From Gemmatimonadota bacterium (GTDB lineage: Bacteria; Gemmatimonadota; Gemmatimonadetes; Gemmatimonadales; GWC2-71-9), in contig JADJOM010000002.1 of NCBI GenBank assembly GCA_016713785.1, forward strand, positions 186,001 through 250,000: a stretch of 64,000 nucleotides of DNA, written 5' to 3'. The first letter of the stretch is position 1; each line of letters starts with the position of its first letter. The notes beneath the pieces are model-generated. The model was given only the letters and a program-made list of their open reading frames with translations, made no database searches and was not told the DNA's origin. Shown here in pieces: positions 27,264 to 36,172 of the stretch. Position numbers and translations under genes: made by a program.

Positions 27264-27731
27264 ATGCACCGCCGCACGCACCCCAGGGGCTTCACCATCA
27301 TCGAGCTGCTGGCGGTGGTGGTGATTCTCGGCGTGCTGGCCGGTTTTGCGATACCCAAGCTGCAGCAGACCTCCGAGCAGGCCCGGATGGCGCGCGCCAT
27401 CGGCGACATCCGGGGCATCCAGGCGGATATCATGGCCTTCGAGACCCAGGCCGACACCGTGCCGGGTTCGCTGGCCGCGATCGGGCGCGCCGGGATGCTC
27501 GATCCCTGGGGCCGTGCCTACGTCTACAATCCGTTCCCGACCACGAGCCACGGCAAGGCGCCACCTCCCGGCGCCCGACGGGATCGGTTCCTGGTGCCGA
27601 TCAATTCCACCTTCGACCTCTACAGCCAGGGCAAGGACGGCGCCTCGGTGCCGCCGCTCTCCGGCCCCGGCGGCGATGACATCGTCCGTGGCAACGACGG
27701 CGGCTTCATCGGCCTCGGCTCGCGGTTCTAG
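27264..27731 (+). CDS. GspG-like type II secretion/type IV prepilin
   Basis: 155 residues. The N-terminus is a class III prepilin signal: a short basic leader (MHRRTHPRG), then cleavage before FTIIELLAVVVILGVLAGF, with Glu5 of the mature protein in place. The C-terminal part (DPWGRAYVYNPF, FDLYSQGKDG, GGDDIVRGNDGG) matches the calcium-binding end of GspG major pseudopilins. ATG 27264 is chosen over 27231 because the predicted sigma-54 transcript begins at about 27238. AAAGGA (27248-27253) lies upstream. The HD-GYP gene begins 3 bp after the stop. No other secretion genes are present. Confidence 0.85.
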   Translation: MHRRTHPRGFTIIELLAVVVILGVLAGFAIPKLQQTSEQARMARAIGDIRGIQADIMAFETQADTVPGSLAAIGRAGMLDPWGRAYVYNPFPTTSHGKAPPPGARRDRFLVPINSTFDLYSQGKDGASVPPLSGPGGDDIVRGNDGGFIGLGSRF

Positions 27732-27734
27732 GCC

Positions 27735-29915
27735 GTGACGCGCATCCCCGGCTACCTCAGCACACGCGTGGGCCGGCGCATGCTGGCGCTGTTCCTCCTC
27801 TGTGCACTGGTGCCGCTTACCGTGCTGGCGCTGCTCGGGTACCGCCACGTGGCGGACGACATCCTGGAGCGCACCCGGCTGCAGCTGCGCGCCGACAGCA
27901 AGTCGGCGGGGATGCTGCTCATCGACCGGCTCGCCGTGCTGGGCACCATGCTCGGCCATCCGGACGTGCTCACCGGCGCCCGTGACACGGCGATTTCCCC
28001 TGCCGGCAGCAGGGGCCCGCGCTTCACGGCCGTCACCCGGCGGCAGGCCGATGGCTCGCTGGCGCCCCTCACGGGTGGGTGGACCGACCTGCCAATACTC
28101 GAGCGGCGCGGCGAGGAGCACCTGGCCGCCGGGCAGACCGCCCTGGTGCTGGACCGGGCCGGCGGGGAGCTCCGGGTAGTGCTGGCCCGACAACTCGAGG
28201 GTGGCGACCGGCTGTATGGCTGGGTGGATGGCGCCTCGATCTGGAGCGCGGAGCCGGACCGGAGCCTGGTGTCCGGGGACCGAGTGCTGTGCCTCGCCGA
28301 CGCCCAGGCGCAGCCGATCACCTGCACCCTCCCGGGCGCGCTGGCCACCGTGCAGTCGCCGGGCACCGGGGAGCTGCTGCACTGGAGTGCAGGGAACACC
28401 CGGTTCGTCGCCGGCCAGTGGACCGTGTTCCTGGGACACCAGTACGCGGCGCCCTCCTGGACCGCCATCGTGAGCGTCCCGGAGGCGGTGGTGCTCGCGC
28501 CGCTTGCCGCGCTGCGCCGCACCTTCCTGCTGGGCCTGCTGCTGGCGCTGGCCACCGTGTTTGCCCTGAGCCACGTACAGCTGCGGCGGCAGACCGCGCC
28601 CCTGGTGGCGCTGGAGGCGGCCACCCACCGGGTGGCCGACGGCCGCTTCGACGAGCCGGTGGCCGTCACCAGTGACGATGAGTTCGGCGCCCTCGCCGCC
28701 TCCTTCAACCGGATGTCGGCCGAGCTGGGCCACCAGTTCCGGGTGCAGGGAGCGCTGCAGGGGGTGCATCAGGCCGCGCTCGCGGGCGAAGGCGCCGGCA
28801 CCTTGCTGCGCGCCATCTTCGACCAGGCCGAGACGCTGATCCCCGGCGCCGGACTCGCGATCGCGCTGGCGCGGCCGGACGATCCGTTCTGGTGGCGGGT
28901 GAGCGTGGTGTGCCGGTCGCAGGGTCCCTGTGCCCCGCGGGACGCGCGGCCCGGCGCCGAGGAGCTGGACGAGGTCCGGCGGAATCCGGACGGGTTCGTG
29001 GTGCGGCGGGGGGAGCGGGGCCGGAGCTACTTCGGGCGCCCGCACCAGATCCTGCTGGCGGAGACCCTGGTGCTGCCGCTGCTGCGAGCCGGCGCGCTCG
29101 ATGGCGTAATCGTGGTGCCCTGCCGCCCGGAGCAGGAGGGCCGCCCTGAGGCGCTGGTGGAGGCGCGGCGGGCCGCGGGCCAGCTCGCCGTGGCCATCGC
29201 CAACACCCAGCTCATCGAGCAGCTCGACGCGATGAACTGGGGCTCGCTCACCGCCCTCGCGCGCACGATCGACGCGGTGTCGCCGTGGACCGCCGGCCAC
29301 TCCGAGCGGGTGACGCTGGGCGCGATCGAGATCGGGCGCCGCATCGGCCTGGACCACGACGACCTGGACCTGCTGCACCGGGGCGGGCTGCTGCACGACA
29401 TCGGCAAGGTGGGGGTACCGGCGGGCATCCTGGACAAGCCGGGCAAGCTGACGGACGAGGAGTACGAGCAGATCAAGCAGCACCCGGCCATCGGTGCGCG
29501 CATCCTGGCGCCGATCGGCGCGGTGCGCCGCGCGCTGCCGCTGGTGCTGCACCACCACGAGCTGCTCGACGGTTCCGGCTACCCGCACGGGCTCAGCGGG
29601 GATCAGATTCCGCTGCTGGTGCGGATCCTCACGGTGGCCGACGTCTTCGACGCGCTGGTGTCCGACCGCCCCTACCGGCCGGCCTGGCCGGTGGAGCGGG
29701 CCATCGCGCACCTCCGCGAGGGAGCGGGGGTCAAGTTCGACCCGCGCATCGTCGAGGCCCTGGCCGCCGCCACCGCCACCGGCTGGCGTCCCGTGATCGA
29801 CCCGACCGCGGGGGCATCGATCCTGCGCGGCAGCGGGCGCTTCACCCTCTGGCCGGAGCCGGTCTCCACGGCTTCCCCGCCGCCCCGGCCGGCCCCGGTG
29901 CCCGCGGCGGTCTGA
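27735..29915 (+). CDS. HD-GYP cyclic-di-GMP phosphodiesterase with HAMP and GAF-like domain
   Basis: 726 residues. Two membrane helices (about 15-38 and 255-277) flank a periplasmic sensor domain, followed by a HAMP region (TAPLVALEAATHRVADGRFDEPV), a GAF-like domain (about 340-495) and the HD-GYP domain. Its motifs are HSERV, HDIGKVGVP and HHELLDGSGYPHGLSG, so the catalytic residues appear complete. It should hydrolyse cyclic-di-GMP in response to a periplasmic signal. It starts at GTG 27735, 3 bp after the prepilin, so a link to piliation or secretion is likely (inference). The C-terminal 40 residues are Pro/Ala-rich. Confidence 0.92.
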   Translation: MTRIPGYLSTRVGRRMLALFLLCALVPLTVLALLGYRHVADDILERTRLQLRADSKSAGMLLIDRLAVLGTMLGHPDVLTGARDTAISPAGSRGPRFTAVTRRQADGSLAPLTGGWTDLPILERRGEEHLAAGQTALVLDRAGGELRVVLARQLEGGDRLYGWVDGASIWSAEPDRSLVSGDRVLCLADAQAQPITCTLPGALATVQSPGTGELLHWSAGNTRFVAGQWTVFLGHQYAAPSWTAIVSVPEAVVLAPLAALRRTFLLGLLLALATVFALSHVQLRRQTAPLVALEAATHRVADGRFDEPVAVTSDDEFGALAASFNRMSAELGHQFRVQGALQGVHQAALAGEGAGTLLRAIFDQAETLIPGAGLAIALARPDDPFWWRVSVVCRSQGPCAPRDARPGAEELDEVRRNPDGFVVRRGERGRSYFGRPHQILLAETLVLPLLRAGALDGVIVVPCRPEQEGRPEALVEARRAAGQLAVAIANTQLIEQLDAMNWGSLTALARTIDAVSPWTAGHSERVTLGAIEIGRRIGLDHDDLDLLHRGGLLHDIGKVGVPAGILDKPGKLTDEEYEQIKQHPAIGARILAPIGAVRRALPLVLHHHELLDGSGYPHGLSGDQIPLLVRILTVADVFDALVSDRPYRPAWPVERAIAHLREGAGVKFDPRIVEALAAATATGWRPVIDPTAGASILRGSGRFTLWPEPVSTASPPPRPAPVPAAV

Positions 29916-29934
29916 CGCAGGGCACCGCCGGCGT

Positions 29935-30369
29935 TCACCGCTCCGCGTGAAAGCTCTTGGCCACGATCTGCCACTGGCCCTCGATCTTGAGCAGCTCCAT
30001 GTAGTCGGTCAGCGTCACCCCCGGATACTCGAGCACGACCTTGGCCACCGCCGCCGTCCCGGTGATGTCCACCATGGCGATGCGCCGCTTCCGACTGGCC
30101 TCGTCCTCCGCCGGCTTGCCGGGGGCGCCGGCGATGTAGTCGGGGAAGCTGCGGGTGACCAGCGCGCCGTCGCGGACGAAGTACATCGTACCCTGCGGGT
30201 GCATCCCCTGCTGGAACTCGGAGCCGAGGCCGGTGGCGTGCCCCTGCAGGTAGTGCTCCAGCGCGGCGCGCACGGCCGCCTCCTCCGGGTCGGGACGGAC
30301 CAGCGCGCGGTGTGCCACGGGCGCCGCGGACCCGAGGAGGGCGCCCGCCAGCAGCAATCGAGTCAGCAT
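29935..30369 (-). CDS. Secreted NTF2-like (lumazine-binding-like) protein
   Basis: 144 residues with a signal peptide (RLLLAGALLGSAAPVA). The fold signature is a helix EEAAVRAALEHYLQGHATG, then strands around FVRDGALVTRSFPDYIA, ISMV-type strands and a final LLKIEGQWQIVAKSFHAE. It belongs to the NTF2/SnoaL-like group sometimes labelled putative lumazine-binding. Function unknown; these are often small-molecule-binding or catalytic modules. It converges with the HD-GYP gene, 19 bp away. Confidence 0.8.
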   Translation of the reverse strand: MLTRLLLAGALLGSAAPVAHRALVRPDPEEAAVRAALEHYLQGHATGLGSEFQQGMHPQGTMYFVRDGALVTRSFPDYIAGAPGKPAEDEASRKRRIAMVDITGTAAVAKVVLEYPGVTLTDYMELLKIEGQWQIVAKSFHAER

Positions 30370-30505
30370 GAGTGGACTCCGGGGTGACGATGGGGAAGGC
30401 GACGGTCGCGTGGCCCCTACGGGGCCATGACGGGGAGCGGTTTCGCTCCCGTCCGGCAGCCGGCCCCGCTTCCCCCCCCTTGCCCCGCGCGTTAGGTTGC
30501 TTTCC

Positions 30506-30844
30506 ATGCTCTCCCGCGTGCGCCGCGTCGGCTCGCTGGCCCTGCTCCTCGCCCTGCTGGGTGGGGGGCTGGGCCTGCCGCTGTTCGACGCGGTGGTGTT
30601 CCATGGACGGCCCGGGGCGGCCCCGGCCGAGCGGACGCTCGCGGAGCAGGGCAGCCGGCTGGCGCACCAGCAGCTCTGCGTTCTGGATCATGCCGCGCCC
30701 CTCAGCCCGTCACTGGCCGCCGCCCGGCTGGCCACCTTCCACAGCACACCGGATCCGGTCCGCCCGGCCCAGCGGGAGCAGCTTGCCGCGCGCCGCCTGG
30801 CCTTCCGGCCGGACCTCTCCCGCGCCCCACCTTCAGTCGCCTGA
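30506..30844 (+). CDS. Small secreted protein upstream of a TonB receptor
   Basis: 112 residues with an N-terminal hydrophobic segment (VGSLALLLALLGGGLGLPLF) and a C-terminal Ala/Arg/Pro-rich part. A QQLCVLDHAAPL motif holds the only Cys, close to a His. The start is ATG 30506. It ends 83 bp before the TonB receptor on the same strand and may be co-expressed with it. Small secreted proteins beside metal receptors are common, but nothing here proves metal binding. No family is recognised. Confidence 0.55.
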   Translation: MLSRVRRVGSLALLLALLGGGLGLPLFDAVVFHGRPGAAPAERTLAEQGSRLAHQQLCVLDHAAPLSPSLAAARLATFHSTPDPVRPAQREQLAARRLAFRPDLSRAPPSVA

Positions 30845-30927
30845 GCTCCCCCGACAATTCGTGAGTCGTGTCCGGCTGGCCCGCCCCGCGCGCGCCGGCC
30901 CAGCTCTGCGCACTGGAGAACTCCGTC

Positions 30928-33141
30928 ATGCTCGTCGCTCTGCTTGCCGCCGTCCTGTCCCTTCCCGTCGGCACCCTCACCGGCCGGGTGCTCTCGATCG
31001 CCGGCCAGCCGGTGCCCGAGGCCCGCGTCGTGGTCGTGGAAGCCGGTCGCGCCGTCACCACCGATGCCCGGGGTCAGTACCAGGTCCCCGACCTGCCCAA
31101 CGGCCGCTACACCCTCTCGGTCTCCGCGATCGGCTTTGCGCCGCAGGTGCGGAGGATCGAGATCGCCGACGCGCCCCTCACCGTCGACGTCACGCTGAAG
31201 GAATCGCTGGTGGAGCTGCCGCCGCTCCAGGTCACCAGCACGCCCACCGCCACCGACCCGCTCGTCTCCCCCCAGCCCACCGCGGTGATCGATGGCGAGA
31301 ACCTGCACGCCGCCCAGGCGCCGAGCCTCGGGGAGACCCTCAACCAGGTGGCGGGCGTGCACAGCCTGAGCACCGGCGCGGGGGTGGGCAAGCCGGTGAT
31401 CCGCGGGCTCACCTCCAACCGGGTGCTGGTGCTCGACGACGGCCAGCGCACCGAGACCCAGCAGTGGGGCGATGAACACGGCCCCAACATCGAGACCGCC
31501 CTCGCGGACCGGATCGAGGTGATCCGCGGCCCCGCCAGCGTGCTGTACGGATCCGACGCGCTGGGCGGCGTGGTGAACGTCATCCCGCGCCCGCTGCTCG
31601 CGGCAGAACCGGGGCGGAGCGTCCTCCACGGCGAGGCGAGCGCCTCCTACTCCACCAATACCCGCTCGCCGGATGGCGCGCTGCTGCTCGAGGGCGCCAC
31701 CGGCGCCGTGGGTTACCGCGCCACCCTGAGCGGCCGCAGCGCCGAGGATGTGCGGACCCCCGAATACCGCCTGTGGAACAGCGGCAACCGGGCCGGCGGC
31801 GGCAGTCTGGCGCTCGGCGTGCGGCGCGGGTGGGGCAGCCTCACCGGGAGCTACAGTGGGCGCTGGGAGCGGATCGAACTGACCGATGAGGACCCCGCCG
31901 AGACCCCGCTGCAGCGCATCGCCACCGGGCGGGCACGGGTCGACGGCAGCTTCGCGCTGGGCGGCTCGCGGCTGGAGCTCGCCGCCGGGTACGAGCGGAA
32001 CCGCCGCCGCGAGTTCGAGGACCGGACCGCCACCGACGTGGCGCTCGGCCTCCTGTCGCAGAACTACACTCTCGATGCGCGGCTCTTCCACGCCCCGGTG
32101 GGCCGGATGAGTGGCACCCTCGGCGTGAGCGCCCTCCGCACCACCTTCGACAAGTTCGGCGAGGAGACGCTGATCCCCAACACCGACGTGAAGGCCGTGG
32201 GGGTCTACGGCTTCGAGCAGGTGCACGGCGGCGAGTGGGACCTCTCCTTCGGCGCCCGCTACGACTACCGCACCCTCGCCCTGCGCGACACCACCATCCC
32301 CGGCGTGGACACCGACCGGAGCTGGCACTCCTTCACCGGCAACCTCGGCCTGCTCTACAAGCTGGCGGAGCCGGCGGCGGTGGTGCTCAACGTCGGGCGC
32401 GGGTTCCGCGCGCCGTCGAGCTTCGACCTCTTCTCCAACGGCGTGCACGAGGGCACCGTGGCCTTCGAGCGCGGCAACGCCGACCTCAACACCGAGAAGT
32501 CCCTCAACACCGACCTGGCGCTCCGGCTGCAGACCACCAGCGCGGCGCTGGAGCTCGGCGGGTTCGTGAACTGGGTGGAGGACTTCATCTATACCGTGCC
32601 CTCCGGCACCACCGACCCGGGCTCCGGGTTCCAGATCTACGACGTGACCCAGGGCAACGCCCGGCTGGAGGGCCTCGAGTTCGCGGGCCAGGTGCACCCG
32701 ACCCGCTGGCTCCACCTGCAGGGCACCGCGGACTACGTGCGCGGAACCAACACCTCCACCGGCGCACCCCTCCCCGCGATCCCGCCGGTCCGCGCCACCT
32801 GGAACGCCCGGATCGAGTTCCCGCATGGCGGCGTCCTCGGCGAGCCCTACCTGGCGCTGGGGGGCGAGCACAACGGCCGGCAGACGCGCCTCGACCCGGC
32901 GGAGGCCTCGTTCTTTGCCGACGCCTTCGGCGGCGCAGGCTACCAGTCGGCGGCCTACACCCTCCTCAACGCCGGGGGCGGCTTCACCGTCGGGATGGGC
33001 GGGAGCGAGCTGCACGTCGACCTGCTGGTCCGGAACCTCTTCGACACGGCCTACGCCAACTTCCTGAGCCGGCTCAAGACCAACGCGGAGAATCCCGGCA
33101 TGGGACGGAGCGTCATGCTGCGCCTCACAACCGAGTTCTGA
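30928..33141 (+). CDS. TonB-dependent receptor (ZnuD-like metal receptor)
   Basis: 737 residues. A signal peptide is followed by a carboxypeptidase-regulatory-like beta domain (about 16-90, GTLTGRVLSIAGQPVPEARVVV), then the plug (about 100-225, with VIRGLTSNRVLVLDDGQRTETQQWGDEHGPNIE and RIEVIRGPASVLYGSDALGGVVNVI) and a 22-strand barrel ending in Phe. The QWGDEHGP segment occurs in receptors of the ZnuD group, which import zinc or other metals; that specificity is inference. The receptor should take its cargo from the medium using TonB. A bidirectional terminator follows. Confidence 0.9.
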   Translation: MLVALLAAVLSLPVGTLTGRVLSIAGQPVPEARVVVVEAGRAVTTDARGQYQVPDLPNGRYTLSVSAIGFAPQVRRIEIADAPLTVDVTLKESLVELPPLQVTSTPTATDPLVSPQPTAVIDGENLHAAQAPSLGETLNQVAGVHSLSTGAGVGKPVIRGLTSNRVLVLDDGQRTETQQWGDEHGPNIETALADRIEVIRGPASVLYGSDALGGVVNVIPRPLLAAEPGRSVLHGEASASYSTNTRSPDGALLLEGATGAVGYRATLSGRSAEDVRTPEYRLWNSGNRAGGGSLALGVRRGWGSLTGSYSGRWERIELTDEDPAETPLQRIATGRARVDGSFALGGSRLELAAGYERNRRREFEDRTATDVALGLLSQNYTLDARLFHAPVGRMSGTLGVSALRTTFDKFGEETLIPNTDVKAVGVYGFEQVHGGEWDLSFGARYDYRTLALRDTTIPGVDTDRSWHSFTGNLGLLYKLAEPAAVVLNVGRGFRAPSSFDLFSNGVHEGTVAFERGNADLNTEKSLNTDLALRLQTTSAALELGGFVNWVEDFIYTVPSGTTDPGSGFQIYDVTQGNARLEGLEFAGQVHPTRWLHLQGTADYVRGTNTSTGAPLPAIPPVRATWNARIEFPHGGVLGEPYLALGGEHNGRQTRLDPAEASFFADAFGGAGYQSAAYTLLNAGGGFTVGMGGSELHVDLLVRNLFDTAYANFLSRLKTNAENPGMGRSVMLRLTTEF

Positions 33142-33166
33142 GCCGCCCGCGCGGTCACCGCAGCAC

Positions 33167-33196
33167 AACGGGGGAGTCCGCATGGACTCCCCCGTT
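33167..33196. terminator. Bidirectional hairpin between convergent genes
   Basis: A perfect 13-bp stem (AACGGGGGAGTCC, 33167-33179, with 33184-33196) and a GCAT tetraloop lie between the stop of the TonB receptor and the stop of the convergent lipoprotein gene. The AAC/GTT ends give short A and T runs on either strand. Confidence 0.75.
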
Positions 33197-33222
33197 GGCG
33201 TGTCGGGTCCCCGCCGGTGGCG

Positions 33223-34131
33223 TTACGAGCAGCTGGGCCGGCCGTGCGGCAGCTGGATGGTGCAATTGGTGGTCACGCCGTTCTGGGTGATCACCAGGGT
33301 GGCAGTGCTGGTGCCATCGAAGGTCAGCACTTCGCGACGGGACCGCGAGGCCGGCGCCTGGCCCTCATAGGTGACCGTCACGTCCATCGCGCGGATGATC
33401 GTGCCCGCGGTCGGGTACACGCCGGGGCCCCACGCGGCCGGCACCACCACGCCCTGCAGGGTGTCGCCCAGGGTGCGGACGGCCGTGAACGTGCCCAGGG
33501 TGTCGCTGCCGGTCGTGGTCTCGCTGCCGCGCGAGGTGCCGTCGATCTGCCGCGCGGTGCTGCCGGGCGCCAGGCCGGTGACGGTGCGGTCACTGGCGTG
33601 GCGCACCACGCTGGTGTCCCCGCCGTGATGCACCTTGGTGCCGGTCACGCTCACCTGGACATTGATGGTATTGGTGCTCAGGCTGTCGTAGGCCGACTGC
33701 ACCACGCCCGCGGTGTCGTAGTAGGCGATGGACTGCGCGATGCTCAGCCCGCCCCGGGTGACGGTGTCGCACACCACGCGATTGATCCCCGCGTCGAAGC
33801 TGCAGGTGGCGCCGAGCTGGCCGCGGAAGGGGCCGTGCCGCAGGCCGAAGTCGAGCCCGGGCCCGAAGAACCCGCCCAGCCCGCCGCACATCATCCCGCC
33901 CTGGCCACGGTGCCCGCGCCCGTGCGGTCCGCGGGGGTGCCATCCGGTGGTGCCGCTGTCGGAGACGCTGCCGAAGGTGCTGCTGACGTCGGCGAAGCCG
34001 AGGGGCAGGGTCTCGAAGCCGTCGGCGACCAGGAGGTCGGACGAGGTGCCCGTGGTGGAGCCGCTGTCCTGGCAGGCCGCCACGCCCGCGAGCAGCGCCA
34101 GCACGGCCAGGGTCTGGAGGGAACGTGACAT
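33223..34131 (-). CDS. Secreted lipoprotein of unknown function
   Basis: 302 residues, lipobox AGVAACQDSG (Cys20). A Gly/His-rich stretch (about 65-100: RGPHGRGHRGQGGMMCGGLGGFFGPGLDFGLRHGPF) lies in the middle and could bind metal. The rest is beta-rich with many Thr/Ser/Asp repeats and ends in a Cys-containing strand (TTNCTIQLPHGRPSCS). I do not recognise the family. It converges with the TonB receptor and is not clearly in an operon. Confidence 0.7.
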   Translation of the reverse strand: MSRSLQTLAVLALLAGVAACQDSGSTTGTSSDLLVADGFETLPLGFADVSSTFGSVSDSGTTGWHPRGPHGRGHRGQGGMMCGGLGGFFGPGLDFGLRHGPFRGQLGATCSFDAGINRVVCDTVTRGGLSIAQSIAYYDTAGVVQSAYDSLSTNTINVQVSVTGTKVHHGGDTSVVRHASDRTVTGLAPGSTARQIDGTSRGSETTTGSDTLGTFTAVRTLGDTLQGVVVPAAWGPGVYPTAGTIIRAMDVTVTYEGQAPASRSRREVLTFDGTSTATLVITQNGVTTNCTIQLPHGRPSCS

Positions 34132-34224
34132 CGGGAAGCTCCGGGTGTTGGGCCCGCGGCGCGCCGAACCGTTCGGTTGCCGTCGGGGCGTTCATCCCAA
34201 CGACACCCCAGCCGGCCGGTACCC

Positions 34225-34791
34225 CTATGCCCCGGGGTCCTCGCCCTCGGGCAGCCACCCGCCGAGCCCGTCCCGGAGCATCCGGATCGCCTTGCCCATC
34301 TGGGCCTCGACGGTCTTGACCGAGATCTCCATGGCCGACGCGATCTCCGCATAGCGGAGCTGGTGCACCCGGCTCAGCTCAAAGACCTCGCGGCACCGTT
34401 CCGGCAGGCGGGACACCGCCGCCCGCACCGCCTGCTCCAGCTCCCGGGTGAGCACCCCGCTGTCGGCACCGGGCGGCGGGGTGCCGGGCTCCACCAGCGG
34501 CTCCGCCTGCCGCACCACCCGATCGTGCCGGAGCTGGTTGAGCGCCCGGTTGCGGACCGCCCGGTGCAGGTACCCCGCAACGCTCATCTCCGGGTCCAGG
34601 CGCTCCCGGCCGCGCCACAGCTCCAGCAGCACCTCCTGCACCGCGTCCTCGGCCCGGGCCTGGTCGCGCAGCAGGTGCTCCGCCGCCGCTACCAGGCGGG
34701 GGTAGCAGCCGCGGAAGATCGCTTCGAAGGCGGCCTCGTCGCCGGTGCGCAGGCGCTCGAGCAGCAGGCGGTCGGGGGTCGGCTCGGCCAA
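34225..34791 (-). CDS. ECF-family RNA polymerase sigma factor
   Basis: 188 residues from a TTG start (34789-34791). Region 2 is LRTGDEAAFEAIFRGCYPRLVAAAEHLLRDQARAEDAVQEVLLELWRGRERL, and region 4 is ERCREVFELSRVHQLRYAEIASAMEISVKTVEAQMGKAIRMLRDGL. It resembles the FecI-like sigma factors that pair with FecR and an STN-TonB receptor, both encoded divergently next door. The open frame reaches ATG 34911, but that would overlap the divergent FecR start, and the extra 40 residues look non-coding. The start therefore remains uncertain. Confidence 0.85.
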   Translation of the reverse strand: MAEPTPDRLLLERLRTGDEAAFEAIFRGCYPRLVAAAEHLLRDQARAEDAVQEVLLELWRGRERLDPEMSVAGYLHRAVRNRALNQLRHDRVVRQAEPLVEPGTPPPGADSGVLTRELEQAVRAAVSRLPERCREVFELSRVHQLRYAEIASAMEISVKTVEAQMGKAIRMLRDGLGGWLPEGEDPGA

Positions 34792-34909
34792 GGAGATGGT
34801 GGTGGGGGGTCGGTTGAGGGGTGAAAGGTACCATGGGGGGCCAGCGGTGTCCTCGGGCTTCTGCCGGTCCCGGGATAGGGGTAGTCTTGAGGTGAGGTGT
34901 CTCACATTC
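34792..34909. promoter_or_regulatory. Divergent promoter region of the sigma/FecR/receptor locus
   Basis: About 118 bp between the divergent sigma factor and FecR-like gene. It should hold both promoters and the sigma-factor target site. An AGGTGAGG (about 34889-34897) could serve as ribosome-binding site for the FecR-like gene. I see no clear -35/-10 pair. Confidence 0.4.
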
Positions 34910-36172
34910 ATGGATCATCCGACTGACGACAACCGCTGGGAAGCGCTGGCGCGCTACCTCGCCGGGGAGAGCTCCCCGGAAGAGGCGGCGCGCATCCAGC
35001 GGCTGCTCACCGAGGAGCCGGAGCGGGCCAAGGCGATGCAGGCCCTGGCCGCGATGATGCGCCGGCTGGAGCTGCCCCCGGCGCCCCGGGTAGACGTTGA
35101 CGCCGCGTGGGAGCGCACCCGGGCCCGGATGCGCCAGGACTCCGTCGCCGACGCCCCGGCTTCGGCCCACCCAGCCAGCCCCGAGCCCGAGGTCATCACC
35201 CCGGCGGCGCCGCCGACTCGACCGGCGGTACCGGAGCCGGTGGTGGCCCGCGCGCCGAGTGCGCCGGTCGTGGCACGGATGGCCGCGCCCGCGCCCCCAC
35301 CCGAACCGGCGCTGCCCGACCAGGAGCCGACCGCGGCGCCGGCACCCTCCCCCGTGGCGCCCCGTCCGGCACCCCGTCCCGCGGTGGTTGCCGCGCCTCC
35401 ATCCGACGTCATCCCCCTGCGACCGCGCCGTTCGGCGTGGTGGCTCGTCGGCGCGGCGGCCGCGGCGATCATCGGCGTGGTGTCGTGGCAGCGGATGCAG
35501 CGGCCCGCGATGGCGGAGTCGGTGCTGGCCACGGCCGTGGGCGGCCGCGATTCCCTGGTCTATGCCGATGGCAGCCGGATCTTGCTGGGTCCCGCCTCGC
35601 GCCTTTCGGTGCGGGCGCGGCCGGGCGAGCGGCCCGAGTCGGTGACGCTCGAGGGCGAGGCGTACTTCGACCTCCCCCACGATCCGGCCCGTCCCTTCCG
35701 GGTGCAGGCCGGCTCGAGCGACATCACCGACATCGGCACCCGCTTCACCGTGCGGCAGCCCGCCGCCGGCCCGACGGTCGTGGAGGTGCACGCGGGATCG
35801 GTGGCCTTCGGCGCGCGCGGGGCCACGCCGCTGGTGCTTGCGGCGGGCGAGCAGGCCGTCCGGCGCGGCGCGGCCCCGCCGGAGCGCCTCCCGGGCGCGG
35901 CGGGCAGCGAGCCGCCGGCCTGGACCGCGGGCCAGCTGGCCTTCAGCGACGCCGGGTTCGACACCGTGCAGGACGCGCTCCGTCGGTGGTACGGCGTGGA
36001 ACTGCTGTCCGGTGACTCCGCGCTCGCGGCGCGGCACTTCACCGCCAGCTTTGCCGGCGAGCCGCGCGAGGAGGTGGTGCGCATCCTGGCGCTGACCGTC
36101 GGCGCGGAGGTCGCCTGGCAGGGTGACACCGCCCGCCTCGTCCCGGCGCCGGACCCGCGCCCCCGGCCGTGA
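34910..36172 (+). CDS. FecR-like anti-sigma/transducer protein
   Basis: 420 residues. A short cytoplasmic anti-sigma-like helical region (about 1-58), a Pro/Ala-rich linker (81-165), one membrane helix (about 175-193) and a periplasmic FecR domain (about 210-340, LVYADGSRILLGPASRLSVRA...VTLEGEAYFDLPHDPARPFRVQAGSSDITDIGTRFTVR). The C-terminal part (about 355-415) has a secretin/STN-like repeat (FDTVQDALRRWYGVELLSGD). It should relay the state of the adjacent receptor to the divergent sigma factor. The linker is much longer than usual. The stop overlaps the receptor start. Confidence 0.88.
   Translation: MDHPTDDNRWEALARYLAGESSPEEAARIQRLLTEEPERAKAMQALAAMMRRLELPPAPRVDVDAAWERTRARMRQDSVADAPASAHPASPEPEVITPAAPPTRPAVPEPVVARAPSAPVVARMAAPAPPPEPALPDQEPTAAPAPSPVAPRPAPRPAVVAAPPSDVIPLRPRRSAWWLVGAAAAAIIGVVSWQRMQRPAMAESVLATAVGGRDSLVYADGSRILLGPASRLSVRARPGERPESVTLEGEAYFDLPHDPARPFRVQAGSSDITDIGTRFTVRQPAAGPTVVEVHAGSVAFGARGATPLVLAAGEQAVRRGAAPPERLPGAAGSEPPAWTAGQLAFSDAGFDTVQDALRRWYGVELLSGDSALAARHFTASFAGEPREEVVRILALTVGAEVAWQGDTARLVPAPDPRPRP

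Noticed and set aside
27258..33183. Long minus-strand frames (27258-29711, 30688-33183)
   Set aside because: They lie opposite the HD-GYP and TonB-receptor genes, both with full catalytic or plug motifs.
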